Below are positions 1 through 9,023 of a stretch of 62,328 bases of DNA, in pieces. A program made the translations under genes and the position numbers. The stretch is taken from NCBI GenBank assembly GCA_934435195.1, contig CAKSAJ010000015.1, forward strand, positions 1-62,328, read 5' to 3'. Within the stretch, counting starts at the first letter, position 1; the number at the start of each line of letters is the position of its first letter. Source of the stretch: an uncultured Schaedlerella sp. GTDB lineage: Bacteria; Bacillota; Clostridia; Lachnospirales; Lachnospiraceae. The notes under the pieces are model-generated. The model had not been told where the DNA came from. It made no database searches and was given only the letters and a program-made list of their open reading frames with translations.

Positions 1-6
1 CAAAAA

Positions 7-77
7 AGCGGGTGATGGGAATCGAACCCACGTATCCAGCTTGGAAGGCTGGTGTTCTACCATTGAACTACACCCGC
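7..77 (-). tRNA. tRNA-Gly (anticodon TCC)
   Basis: A 71-nt cloverleaf is readable on the minus strand: acceptor GCGGGTG pairs with CACCCGC, the T-loop is GTTCGATTC, and the anticodon loop CTTCCAA gives TCC, decoding GGA/GGG. The discriminator is T, as usual for tRNA-Gly, and CCA is not encoded. It is identical to the copy 17 nt away at 95-165, so the two form a tandem pair probably co-transcribed leftward. Confidence 0.97.
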
Positions 78-94
78 GTATCATATGAAGTTGA

Positions 95-165
95 AGCGGG
101 TGATGGGAATCGAACCCACGTATCCAGCTTGGAAGGCTGGTGTTCTACCATTGAACTACACCCGC
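95..165 (-). tRNA. tRNA-Gly (anticodon TCC), second copy
   Basis: This is an identical 71-nt duplicate of the tRNA at 7-77, with the same TCC anticodon, T discriminator and no encoded CCA. It would be the promoter-proximal member of the pair. No integrated element is visible at its 3' end. Confidence 0.97.
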
Positions 166-222
166 GTCATCTCTGACACAAATAGTATCTTATCATATGT
201 TTTTTAATAATGCAAGCATTTT

Positions 223-1017
223 TTACATTTTTTTTGCAATATCTGTGCAAGCCTTCATTGCTTCGATCACTGCAGAGCGGAATCCTTTTTCTTCCAGTAC
301 GCGTACAGCCTCGATCGTTGTTCCTCCCGGTGAGCATACCATGTCTTTTAATTCTCCCGGATGTTTTCCTGTCTCAAGCACCATCTTTGCACTTCCAAGC
401 ACTGCCTGTGCCGCAAATTGATATGCCTGTGCTCTCGGCATGCCGTCTGCAACTGCTGCATCAGCCATCGCTTCGATAAACATAAATACATATGCCGGTG
501 AGCTTCCGCTTACGGACACAACTACATCCATCAAATGTTCACTGACCACTTCTACTTTACCAAATGCGGACAAAATCTTTTTCGCACCTTCCAGCTCTTC
601 ATCTGTGACAAATTCATTTCGGCAGGCAGCTGTCATTCCTTCTCCTACCATAGCCGGTGTATTTGGCATTGTACGGACAAGCTTTACATCCTTGCCAAAC
701 TGTTTTGCCAGCCATTCAAGTGTTTTTCCCGGTGCGATCGTGATGACAATCTGCTCCGGTTTTATAACATCTTTAATCTCTGCGATCACAGACTCATAAA
801 ATTGAGGTTTTACGGACAAGATGATTGTCTCTGCCTTCTCTACAACCTCTTTGTTGTCTGCTGTCACATGAATCCCATACAATGTTTTAACTTTTTCACG
901 CCCTACTTCCAACAGATCCGCTCCTATGATCTCTTCAGGTTTAAATAACCCGCTCTTGATCACGCCACCCATAATGGCTCCTGCCATGTTTCCTGTTCCA
1001 ATAAATCCTAATTTCAT
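223..1017 (-). CDS. proC: pyrroline-5-carboxylate reductase
   Basis: Catalyses the NAD(P)H-dependent reduction of 1-pyrroline-5-carboxylate to L-proline, the last step of proline synthesis, in the cytosol. The 264-aa protein has the usual family length. The N-terminal Rossmann motif GFIGTGNMAGAI spans residues 4-15, and the C-terminal helical domain shows SGSSPAYVF (about 170-178) and SPGGTTIEAV, both signatures of the family. An AAGGAGG-type ribosome site lies just upstream of the ATG at 1017. It stands alone between the tRNA pair and a DNA glycosylase gene on the same strand, with no proA or proB nearby. Confidence 0.95.
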   Translation of the reverse strand: MKLGFIGTGNMAGAIMGGVIKSGLFKPEEIIGADLLEVGREKVKTLYGIHVTADNKEVVEKAETIILSVKPQFYESVIAEIKDVIKPEQIVITIAPGKTLEWLAKQFGKDVKLVRTMPNTPAMVGEGMTAACRNEFVTDEELEGAKKILSAFGKVEVVSEHLMDVVVSVSGSSPAYVFMFIEAMADAAVADGMPRAQAYQFAAQAVLGSAKMVLETGKHPGELKDMVCSPGGTTIEAVRVLEEKGFRSAVIEAMKACTDIAKKM

Positions 1018-1054
1018 GATGCTGCCTCCTTGTCTTGTGATTTATTTTTCACTA

Positions 1055-1561
1055 TTATAATCCCTTTTTCACTTCCTGCCAACATTCTAATAATCTTTCC
1101 AGTGAATATGCTGCATTTGCAGGGCTTGTAGAAGGCAGGCCGATAATCTCTTGCCCTGTTTTTTTCTGGCTGTATTTTTCATACAGTTTCTTTGCAGTCC
1201 CGCCATTTGCATAAATGTTTTGGATCTTAGAATTTGCGACCACTCTTTCAATGTCAGCCGGAACAACATTTTTTATACTGCTGTCACTTGAACCAATAAT
1301 ATCACAACTCTCAATGACATCCCATATCGCAATGCCGTGCTCCAGCAATAATTTTTTCTTTTCTTCAATGGTCTGCGGCACTTCGCTTTCTGTCAGTCCT
1401 GCGATTACTTTCCAGAAACGGTTCTGCGGATGTCCGTAATAGAACTGGTTTTCTCTCGATTTGACCGACGGAAATGTACCTAATATCAGTACTTTTGAGT
1501 TTTCATCAAAAACCGGTTCGAAATCGTGTGATACGTGTGTATATGTCTGCTCTTTCTTCAT
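1055..1561 (-). CDS. DNA-deoxyinosine (hypoxanthine) glycosylase, UDG superfamily
   Basis: A 168-aa protein of the uracil-DNA glycosylase superfamily, type hypoxanthine-DNA glycosylase/MUG-like. Visible motifs are LILGTFPS (about residues 25-32, the catalytic loop region), NRFWKVI (about 47-53), and a C-terminal LPSTSPANA loop typical of this group. It would excise deaminated bases such as hypoxanthine from DNA, starting base-excision repair. It is a soluble single-domain protein of normal length. It is 34 nt downstream of selB on the same strand, so co-transcription is possible, but no functional link is evident. Confidence 0.85.
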   Translation of the reverse strand: MKKEQTYTHVSHDFEPVFDENSKVLILGTFPSVKSRENQFYYGHPQNRFWKVIAGLTESEVPQTIEEKKKLLLEHGIAIWDVIESCDIIGSSDSSIKNVVPADIERVVANSKIQNIYANGGTAKKLYEKYSQKKTGQEIIGLPSTSPANAAYSLERLLECWQEVKKGL

Positions 1562-1595
1562 TTTCTTTGCACTTCACTTCCTTATATTAATGGTT

Positions 1596-3578
1596 TTATT
1601 GTTTTAAGCCGAATGCTACGCGCTCTGTCTCATTTCCACAACGCATTGTAATCTTGATTTTATCTAAATATTCTATCCATATTTTAGCGATTTTTCTTGA
1701 TATTTCCAACTTGTCACGCATTTCTGAATAGGTAAGTATTTTGTGTTCCCTGAAATGTTGTTCCACCTTTTCGATTACGGCTTGCAGCTTTACTTTTGTA
1801 ACGTAATAAGAATCTGCTATTTCAATCAGCTTTCCTTCGTTTTTTAATACTGCGAAAATGTCTTCGAAGCATTCCTCGTCAACTTTCGATGGGCGCAGCT
1901 CTTTATATAGAAGTAATTGATATCCTGCTCCCTCCAGAGTTTTTAATATATTAGCCTCGATTTGTTGAAATTTTTTATCGTGTTGGATTTCAAAATTGCA
2001 TAGACAAATGAGGTCTTCGTTTCTTTTAATTCTTGAACCTGTTTGTTTGTCTGATTCTGATGCGATGTCTGTCTGGGATTGCCCGAAGGATTCTAAATAA
2101 GATAAATAAGCTTCGAATGTTTTGTTCTCCCATCCTGAAAATAATTCTTTCTGCAGCTCTTTTTTTGTGGCTCCGTATCTGTATGGATATCTCTGATGGT
2201 ATTTTTGAAGCCATTCTTCCATCTTCTCCCACATGTTATGTTCAGATTCTCGCGACCAATAATATGTGCATTTCTTACGAATAAATGACACGATTTGTTG
2301 CTTTTTCATGTATTCATACAGCATATTGCTTATTTCTTCTTCATTTATTTCAAATATCGGCTTTATTTGCTCTATTGTAACCGGGCTTTTCTTCTGGCTT
2401 CGTATCCATTCGAGTAAAATATCGCTTTCTTTGTTTTCTTCTTTTTGTTTTAGTTCTTCAACTACCGCCGGATTTGTTCTTTTGTGTTTTTTGGCTGCCG
2501 CATCAAGAATGATTCCTCCGCCGATCGTCTCTAGCGGAGAATAGAATCGAAGTACAAATGAATCTCGTTTTTTTACTGCGATTTTTTCTTCCAATACAAG
2601 TTGAGCGTATCCGCTTTCCCCCGGAGCCAACTCATTTTTCCCAAATAAAATGACACGGCACAGAACTTGTCCTGCCCCGATGTGTAAATGCAATCTGCTC
2701 TGATGTTTCAGTATTCTTTCGGTATGAGCTGACATTGTAATTTTCACATCCAGCCTCTCTGACGGATTCATGGAATGAATGGCTGCCGCTACATTTCCTC
2801 GTTTGAGTTCTTCTTTTTTGATTCCCGGTAAAAGAAAGGCTGCGCGTTGTCCTGCCGTCGCTTTCTCTGCATTTTGCCCGTGAACCTGTATGCTTCTGAT
2901 ACGTGCTTCTGTTTCCTTCGGATATAGCATGATTTTATCGTCCGGATGCACCTCGCCTTCCAAAATGGTTCCGGCAATCACCGTTCCTCGCCCGGGCAGA
3001 GACAGTATTCGGTCAATCGGCATACGAAATGCTCCTGACGTGTCTCTTGAATGATGGGTACGCAATACATTTTCGACAATTATTGTCTTCAGATTTTCAA
3101 TCCCTTCTCCTGTCTTGGAGGATACACAAACTTCCGGCCACGCTGCAAATCTGTCATCTCCCAGCATTTTAATTTCTTCCCTGATTTCTTCTATCATCAG
3201 TTCTTTCCATTCCTCATCCACCAGATCCGATTTTGTAAAAACAAGGATGCCATTTTCTATATGTAGCTGTGACAAGATTTCCATATGCTCAATCGTCTGT
3301 GGTTTAATTCCTTCATCCAAAGCAATGACCAACAAGACTAAATCCATGCCATAAACTCCCGATAACATATTCGGGAGGAATTTTTCATGTCCCGGTACGT
3401 CTACGATTCCGGCGCGGTCACCATTTGGCAGATCAAACCATGTAAATCCGAGATCAATTGTGATGCCACGCTCCTTCTCTTCCTTATTCGTATCCGTATC
3501 TCTTCCGGTCAATGCACGGATCAACGCAGTCTTGCCATGATCTATATGCCCGGCTGTACCAATGATAATATGCTCCAT
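1596..3578 (-). CDS. selB: selenocysteine-specific translation elongation factor SelB
   Basis: GTPase that delivers Sec-tRNA to in-frame UGA codons by binding the SECIS hairpin. The G1 motif GHIDHGKT lies at residues 10-17, followed by the switch region KEEKERGITID and the DVPGHEKF G3 motif (about 60-67), then EF-Tu-like beta barrels. The C-terminal 220 residues are the winged-helix repeats that bind SECIS in this family. The 660-aa length is within or slightly above the family range. SelB implies that the organism makes selenoproteins, yet selA, selD and tRNA-Sec are not in the window, so the other genes must be elsewhere. Confidence 0.95.
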   Translation of the reverse strand: MEHIIIGTAGHIDHGKTALIRALTGRDTDTNKEEKERGITIDLGFTWFDLPNGDRAGIVDVPGHEKFLPNMLSGVYGMDLVLLVIALDEGIKPQTIEHMEILSQLHIENGILVFTKSDLVDEEWKELMIEEIREEIKMLGDDRFAAWPEVCVSSKTGEGIENLKTIIVENVLRTHHSRDTSGAFRMPIDRILSLPGRGTVIAGTILEGEVHPDDKIMLYPKETEARIRSIQVHGQNAEKATAGQRAAFLLPGIKKEELKRGNVAAAIHSMNPSERLDVKITMSAHTERILKHQSRLHLHIGAGQVLCRVILFGKNELAPGESGYAQLVLEEKIAVKKRDSFVLRFYSPLETIGGGIILDAAAKKHKRTNPAVVEELKQKEENKESDILLEWIRSQKKSPVTIEQIKPIFEINEEEISNMLYEYMKKQQIVSFIRKKCTYYWSRESEHNMWEKMEEWLQKYHQRYPYRYGATKKELQKELFSGWENKTFEAYLSYLESFGQSQTDIASESDKQTGSRIKRNEDLICLCNFEIQHDKKFQQIEANILKTLEGAGYQLLLYKELRPSKVDEECFEDIFAVLKNEGKLIEIADSYYVTKVKLQAVIEKVEQHFREHKILTYSEMRDKLEISRKIAKIWIEYLDKIKITMRCGNETERVAFGLKQ

Positions 3579-3614
3579 CTCATCCCTCCTTCTTATTCAT
3601 TATAGCAGAAGGGG

Positions 3615-3700
3615 AGACCAATGGGGACGGGGTTTAGTGGCTTTTTTAGCTTTGCGAAAAAAGCCATAAAAACCCCACTAAACCCCGTCCCCATTGGTCT
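3615..3700. repeat. GGGGACGG-type palindrome, copy 1
   Basis: An 86-bp imperfect hairpin. Outer arms AGACCAATGGGGACGGGG and its complement are near perfect. An inner stem of GGCTTTTTT with AAAAAAGCC closes on a short loop, with a small bulge between. It lies between the 3' end of araA and the 5' side of selB. It is one of four related units in 7 kb and could also act as the araA terminator. Confidence 0.85.
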
Positions 3701-3703
3701 CAT

Positions 3704-5203
3704 TTATTTGCTAAATACTGCCTCATTCCACATCAATTCATTTTTGAACTGGCGAATGTTTGTATCCTTATCAATGTATACAGCTTCGATTCCCATTTCT
3801 GCTGCCCAGTCACCCATCTGTTCTGCTGTTAAGTCGTATGTAAATGCTGTATGATGAGCACCGCCTGCAAGAATCCATGCTTCTGCTCCTGTACGGAGAT
3901 CTGGCTGTGGTGTCCAGAATGCTGTTGCTACCGGAAGTTTTGGCATTGGTTTTTCTGTCTTCTTACAATCTACGTTGTTGATGATCAGACGGAATCTGTC
4001 TCCAAGGTCGATCAGTGATGTTGCGATTGCCGGTCCTTCTTTTGCTGTAAATACAAGACGAGTTGGATCTTCACGATTTCCCATAGACAATGGCTGACAC
4101 TTGATGCTGATCGGGCCATCTGCGATTGTCGGGCAAACCTCAAGCATATGTGCCTGAAGGATTCCTTCTTTTCCAGGAATGAGATTGTATGTGTAATCTT
4201 CCATAAATGAAGTTCCTTTTGCATCTTTCATTCCCTGTGTCATAATCTTCATAACACGGACCATGGCTGCTGTTTTCCAGTCGCCTTCTCCACCGAATCC
4301 GTATCCTTTTTCCATCAATCTCTGGATAGCAAGTCCCGGCAACTGCTGTAATGAACCGAGATCACCGAAATGTGTTACGATTGCCTGATAGTTCTGTTCT
4401 TCTAAGAATTTTTCAAATCCAAGCTCAATCTGTGCCTGAACTGCTACATGTTTACGGAATTCTGCTTCATCTCTTCCTTCCAGAAGAATCTGATATTTGC
4501 TGTAATATTCTTCTACAAGTGCTTCCACATCACCTAGTTTTACATCCTGTACAACAGCTGCGATTTCATTTACCGGATAAGCATCTACTTCCCATCCGAA
4601 TTTGATCTGTGCTTCTACTTTATCGCCCTCTGTTACGGCAACATTTCTCATATTGTCGGCAATACGCATAACACGGACATGGCTGCTTTCGATCACGCCG
4701 ACTGCTGTACGCATCCAAGAACCGATTCTTTCCTGTGTATCCTTATCCTGCCAATATCCCATTACAACCTTGCGGTTCTTGTTCAGACGTGTGAAAATAT
4801 GTCCGAACTCACGGTCTCCGTGTGCTGCCTGATTTTCATTCATGAAATCCATATCGATTGTATCATATGGAATCTCGCGATTAAACTGTGTATGGAAATG
4901 AAGCAGTGGTTTTCTCAGCTCTTTCAATCCAAGAATCCATGATTTTGCCGGTGAAAATGTATGACACCATACGATGACACCTGCACAGTTTTCATCTGTA
5001 TTTGCTTCATTAAATGTCTTTCTGATCACTTCATTTGTAATCAGTGTCGGTTTCCATACCACTTCATACGGAAGTAATCCTGATTCATTTAACGCATTTA
5101 CGATAATCTGTGAATGCTCTGCTACATGTGCCAGACATTCATCTCCATATAAATCCTGTGATCCTGTACAAAACCAAAATTTGTAATCTTTACATCCTAA
5201 CAT
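3704..5203 (-). CDS. araA: L-arabinose isomerase
   Basis: Interconverts L-arabinose and L-ribulose in the cytosol, the first step of arabinose use; the enzyme binds Mn. The protein reads 499 aa from the start chosen here, normal for the family. It opens with MLGCKDYKFWFCTGSQ, matching the conserved N-terminus, and shows the metal/catalytic segments GFGGEGDWKTA (about 298-308), FMEDYTYNL, HMLEVCPT and GAHHTAF. The longer frame from 5224 was rejected because AAAGGAGAG, the ribosome site for the ATG at 5203, would lie inside it. No araB or araD is adjacent. The divergent AraC-type regulator at 5505 is the likely local regulator. Confidence 0.95.
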   Translation of the reverse strand: MLGCKDYKFWFCTGSQDLYGDECLAHVAEHSQIIVNALNESGLLPYEVVWKPTLITNEVIRKTFNEANTDENCAGVIVWCHTFSPAKSWILGLKELRKPLLHFHTQFNREIPYDTIDMDFMNENQAAHGDREFGHIFTRLNKNRKVVMGYWQDKDTQERIGSWMRTAVGVIESSHVRVMRIADNMRNVAVTEGDKVEAQIKFGWEVDAYPVNEIAAVVQDVKLGDVEALVEEYYSKYQILLEGRDEAEFRKHVAVQAQIELGFEKFLEEQNYQAIVTHFGDLGSLQQLPGLAIQRLMEKGYGFGGEGDWKTAAMVRVMKIMTQGMKDAKGTSFMEDYTYNLIPGKEGILQAHMLEVCPTIADGPISIKCQPLSMGNREDPTRLVFTAKEGPAIATSLIDLGDRFRLIINNVDCKKTEKPMPKLPVATAFWTPQPDLRTGAEAWILAGGAHHTAFTYDLTAEQMGDWAAEMGIEAVYIDKDTNIRQFKNELMWNEAVFSK

Positions 5204-5504
5204 AATTTGTTCTCTCCTTTTCAAATCTTATTTTTCGCTCATTTTTTGCAAACTAACACTTCTGTCGCAATTCATTAGTCTGCTTCTTTAACTCTAATTT
5301 TAGTATAGCTTTTCAGATACGAAATAGAAAGAAAAATCTTATCTAGTTATGGACATTTATTACTCTATTTTGTAAAATATAAAAAAATGCTTTTCTTTGA
5401 AATCCAAATCAAACGCACATGGGAAAAATTTGTAATTAACTTGCCATTTATAGAAGTGAATTTTTTCTCAGCTGAAATAAATTTGTACAGAAAGGATGAA
5501 TTCC
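5204..5504. promoter_or_regulatory. araA / AraC-regulator divergent intergenic region
   Basis: About 300 AT-rich bases separate the divergent araA gene and the AraC-family gene. They must hold both promoters and any operator, as is usual for AraC-regulated sugar genes. I could not pick a convincing operator repeat or catabolite-response site by eye. Confidence 0.5.
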
Positions 5505-6371
5505 ATGCTTGCTAATTTTGAAAAACGAAACTATAACGGAAAAGAGCGTGTCTGGACAGGCCGCTATCGCAACCTGCAGAATCTGCCGCACTGGCATCTT
5601 GAAAGTGAACTGATCTATGTAGAATCCGGTGAGATTATTGTCTCTGATAATCATGAAAAATATCCCCTCTCCACAGGAGATGCAATTTTTCTTCAAGGCG
5701 GAGATATCCACTACATCAAGAGTGCTCCCGACAGCATTGTCGCAATCATACTTTTTGACTCCTCTCTCTTAAATGGAATTTTAAAAGAACACCGTCTTAC
5801 AAAGGCAAAGTTAGAATATGCCTATCCGATCAAAGAATATTTTGAAAAAATGCAGACAGAATTAAAATCGCAGAAAATATTCTACGATTTAAAACTCCGC
5901 TCATTGATCACAGATCTTATGATTAAAATATTCCGCACAGAAGAACTCACTGCTCAGATCCAGCCTGAGAAACATTCTTCCATCGACAATTATAAAAACC
6001 TTCTTTCCGAGATTGAAGCCAAATATGATTACATCACATTTTCTGACGCCGCAGATTTTATGAAATTATCAGAACCATATTTTTCAAAATTCTTCCGCAA
6101 AGTATCCGGGATGACATTTTCACAATATCTCAACACTGTTCGTCTAGAACATGCTATCGAACTATTGAAAAATAATACCGAACATCTCCCGATTACTGAA
6201 ATCGCAGCCAAGTGCGGTTTCGATACCATCCGGCACTTCAATCGTGTGTTTAAAGATATCACAGGTATGTCGCCCAGACAAATGCCGTCGGATTATGTGT
6301 TAGATGTGCGGCCAATCCGCACTATCTCCGATGCATTCAATCCGACATTACAGAATTCAGAATTGCTGTGA
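5505..6371 (+). CDS. AraC-family transcriptional regulator (cupin + double HTH)
   Basis: A 288-aa regulator. The N-terminal 130 residues form a cupin-like sensor (HWHLESELIYVESGEI, then the GD-x-FLQGGDIHYIK strand). The C-terminal 100 residues hold two helix-turn-helix motifs, with the family signature AAKCGFDTIRHFNRVFKDITGMSP split across the second. The start at 5505 is preferred because AAAGGA lies 8 nt upstream; the ATG at 5496 overlaps that site. It is divergent from araA, which suggests control of arabinose isomerase, but the ligand is not proven by sequence. Confidence 0.88.
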   Translation: MLANFEKRNYNGKERVWTGRYRNLQNLPHWHLESELIYVESGEIIVSDNHEKYPLSTGDAIFLQGGDIHYIKSAPDSIVAIILFDSSLLNGILKEHRLTKAKLEYAYPIKEYFEKMQTELKSQKIFYDLKLRSLITDLMIKIFRTEELTAQIQPEKHSSIDNYKNLLSEIEAKYDYITFSDAADFMKLSEPYFSKFFRKVSGMTFSQYLNTVRLEHAIELLKNNTEHLPITEIAAKCGFDTIRHFNRVFKDITGMSPRQMPSDYVLDVRPIRTISDAFNPTLQNSELL

Positions 6372-6376
6372 GGAGG

Positions 6377-6480
6377 CCAGGGGAGGCCAATGGGGACGGA
6401 GTTTCCCGGCTTTTTTGTTAGCAAAAAAGCCGGAAAACTCCGTCCCCGAATGGTCTAATCCCCGTCCCCGTTGGCTCTCC
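6377..6480. repeat. GGGGACGG-type palindrome, copy 2 with an extra half-unit
   Basis: The core hairpin (about 6381-6456) has arms with TGGGGACGGAGTTT and an inner CCGGCTTTTTT stem. A second right half, CCCCGTCCCCGTTGGC, follows at 6457-6475, so one left arm could pair with either of two right arms. It lies between convergent genes and probably terminates both. Confidence 0.85.
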
Positions 6481-8783
6481 TATTTCACGAGATATACATC
6501 TGCATTTGTCACTCCAAGTGCCAATGCATCTGCATGGTTATTTACATAAACATCAATACGATTTTCTTTGATAGCTCCACCGCAGTCTTCTGCTGTGAAT
6601 ACATGTCCACCGATGATAACTTTTGTTCCATACGGAATTACATTTGGATCTACTGCGATTGTCTGACCTTCTACAACCGGAGTTCCTGTGGCTGTAATTC
6701 CAGTCTCTACGTCACAACAAATCTCACATGCACAATAATATGTAATCTTGAAATTACCAAGGCACTGTCCATACATATCCTCTGTTGCATTGACTTCGCC
6801 GATTCCGGCACCTGCTACCGAATACTGATCATTTAAGATTCGTGTTGCCCACACTGCCTCTGTTGTATCTACATTTCCATAAATGATACCATCGTTTTCA
6901 TTTGCAGCTTCAATTGTCTTTCCATTTCCCGCATACATTACAACATGGTGAATGTCTCCGGCTTTCGCATAGAAAATCAAGTCGCCCGGCTGTGCATCTT
7001 CTACTGCAATCTTTGTACCATACTGTGCCTGGTCTGCTGCTACTCGCGGAAGATCGTAACCATACTGTTTATAAATCTGCTGTACAAATCCTGAGCAGTC
7101 CGCTCCATCTGTCAGGCTTGTGCCTCCCCATACGTATGGATTACCGACAAACTGTGAAGCAAATTCCAACATAGACTGTCTGATTTCTCCACTCGGAGTC
7201 CCTGCTTTTGTCGATGTGAGCGTATAATATAATGCATCATTTTCTTCCGGTTTCAGCTCCTCTTTTGCTGTTGTAAATTTCTCTTCTCCGGTTTCATTTA
7301 CCTGTTTTGTAACTTCATCACCTGTGCTCAGATATTCACGCTTTACAAATCCTCGCACATCACCGGATTCGATATATGTCCACTCTGAATCCTGGTCTGC
7401 AAGAATATAGCAGAGGTTTCCTTGTGTCAGCGTTCCAACGAGCAGGGAATCCTCACTCTTCTCCTCTCGGATATTTAGCTTATCTACATTTACCAATGCA
7501 TATTCTTTCTTTACTACTGTCTGATTCACTGTAGCTCTCAAATATGTAAATGCCTGATTTTCGGAAGGGTCAACTAAAGCAGTCGCTGTCTTTGCAGTTC
7601 CCTCAATTCCTTTATATTCTGTCTTCTGTGCCTCTGCTTTTTTCTTCGCTTGTTTCTGATAAACAGATAACAATTTCTGTGCTGCATCTCCTGTATATAC
7701 TTCCGATGCTCTGACAAAACCACGCACATTACCAGACTCTACATACAGCCATCCATTCTCTTCCTCTTTGAGAACATACAAAAGACCATCCTGTGTAATC
7801 TGTCCTACAGCTCGGACACCTTCTGTCAACTGCTGCTGTGCAGCCTGTTTGTCAAATGTCTTTTCTGTCTTTGCTGTTGCTTTTTTTTCTGCTGTTTTGC
7901 TTAATATCTTTGAACGCTTCGCTACATTTTTTAAATCTGCTGCTTTCTCTTCCTTTGATACTTCACTTGCTTTGATATCTTTTTCTGAACTTGGAATCGA
8001 CTCTCGAATATACAAATCTGTCTTTGCAAATGCATACTTTCTTGCAACTGTCCAGAAACGAAAATCTTCCACTACCTGTGGCAGCTTCACAATCTTCTGA
8101 CTGGCAATCAAAGCTTGATTGCTTCCTGCAGAGGTTGTCTCTGTACCAGGGTTCTCTGCTTCCTTTGTTTCAGTCGGAGCTGCTGCCGGCTGTTCTTCTT
8201 TCTTATCTGTCTCTGCTGTTTGGTCGTTCTTGGAATCTTCCGCCTTATTCGCATTATCCAAATTATCCGGATTCTCTGGGGTTTCCGGATTCTCTGGGGT
8301 TTCCGGATTCTCCGGTGTTCCTGGATTTTCCGGTGTGGTCGGATTCTCTGTTGTTCCTGGATTCTCCGATGTACCCGGATTCTCTGGAGTACTTGGATTC
8401 TCTGGCGTTGCCGGAGTCTCCGGTGTTCCTGGATTTTCCGGTGTTGCCGGAGTCTCCGGAACTCCTGATGTCTCTGCTACGCGTTCGCCGGTCTCAGGAT
8501 TCACCTTCTGTCCTGTTGCTGCATCAAGCAGATACTGGCTTGCCTCATCCAGATAGACTTCTCCATTCTGAACCATCTGAAGAACACTATCCGATACATT
8601 GACAAGATTCTCAGATCCATCCACCGCTTTTGCCTGCATTCCCGCTGCTGCCTGCTCTACTGCTACATTACCGTCCTCTGCAAATGCAGCCACCGGGGCA
8701 CTCATAGCCAAACCTACTGACAAAAGTCCTGCAAGTGTTTTAGTTCCTATAATTTTTGCCACTTTTATATTTCTAAACTTCAA
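6480..8783 (-). CDS. secreted cell-wall hydrolase: SH3b repeats, NlpC/P60, 3D domain
   Basis: A 767-aa exported peptidoglycan hydrolase. Residues 1-36 are a signal peptide ending AFA. Residues about 108-174 are a Pro/Glu/Asn/Thr repeat linker. Two SH3b-like domains follow (about 235-380 with a Lys/Ala-rich insertion, and 430-495). The NlpC/P60 domain (about 535-650) has the catalytic Cys in GADCSGFVQ and His in GDIHHVVMY. The C-terminal 3D domain carries AVDPNVIPYG, AEDCGG and RIDVYV, the three Asp motifs. NlpC/P60 enzymes usually cut the D-Glu-diamino acid bond of the stem peptide. It is a single gene with its own upstream region, flanked by GGGGACGG palindromes. Confidence 0.92.
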   Translation of the reverse strand: MKFRNIKVAKIIGTKTLAGLLSVGLAMSAPVAAFAEDGNVAVEQAAAGMQAKAVDGSENLVNVSDSVLQMVQNGEVYLDEASQYLLDAATGQKVNPETGERVAETSGVPETPATPENPGTPETPATPENPSTPENPGTSENPGTTENPTTPENPGTPENPETPENPETPENPDNLDNANKAEDSKNDQTAETDKKEEQPAAAPTETKEAENPGTETTSAGSNQALIASQKIVKLPQVVEDFRFWTVARKYAFAKTDLYIRESIPSSEKDIKASEVSKEEKAADLKNVAKRSKILSKTAEKKATAKTEKTFDKQAAQQQLTEGVRAVGQITQDGLLYVLKEEENGWLYVESGNVRGFVRASEVYTGDAAQKLLSVYQKQAKKKAEAQKTEYKGIEGTAKTATALVDPSENQAFTYLRATVNQTVVKKEYALVNVDKLNIREEKSEDSLLVGTLTQGNLCYILADQDSEWTYIESGDVRGFVKREYLSTGDEVTKQVNETGEEKFTTAKEELKPEENDALYYTLTSTKAGTPSGEIRQSMLEFASQFVGNPYVWGGTSLTDGADCSGFVQQIYKQYGYDLPRVAADQAQYGTKIAVEDAQPGDLIFYAKAGDIHHVVMYAGNGKTIEAANENDGIIYGNVDTTEAVWATRILNDQYSVAGAGIGEVNATEDMYGQCLGNFKITYYCACEICCDVETGITATGTPVVEGQTIAVDPNVIPYGTKVIIGGHVFTAEDCGGAIKENRIDVYVNNHADALALGVTNADVYLVK
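8262..8462 (-). repeat. in-gene Pro-rich tandem repeat
   Basis: About eleven 18-bp units encode six-residue repeats of the PENPGT / PETPAT type inside the wall hydrolase. They form an extended linker between the N-terminus and the SH3 region. The near-identity of the units means copy number probably varies between strains by slippage. Confidence 0.85.
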
Positions 8784-8937
8784 ATTTGACTCCTTTCCTA
8801 CAGTTTCTCGCTTCGTCCTTATGGTTTCTTTCTTATACTATGAAGAAACTATAGCATAATAATTATACTCCTTTTTCTTCCAATTTTCAATTTTCTCTGG
8901 AGTATCCTTGTCTTAAAATTTTATTAATTTTTATATG

Positions 8938-9013
8938 TGAGACCATTTGGGGACGGAGTTTTCCGGCTTTTTTTCATAGAAAAAAGCCGGAAAACTCCGT
9001 CCCCAACGGCTCA
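8938..9013. repeat. GGGGACGG-type palindrome, copy 3
   Basis: A 76-bp hairpin with outer arms TGAGACCATTTGGGGACGG and complement, and an inner CCGGCTTTTTTT / AAAAAAGCCGG stem. It is the closest match to copy 2. It lies immediately downstream of the LysR gene and upstream of the wall hydrolase. Confidence 0.85.
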
Positions 9014-9023
9014 CCCAAACAGC

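Noticed and set aside
7991..8602. A 203-aa plus-strand frame opposite the wall hydrolase
   Set aside because: It is the antisense shadow of the Pro-rich tandem repeat, low in complexity, with no ribosome site.
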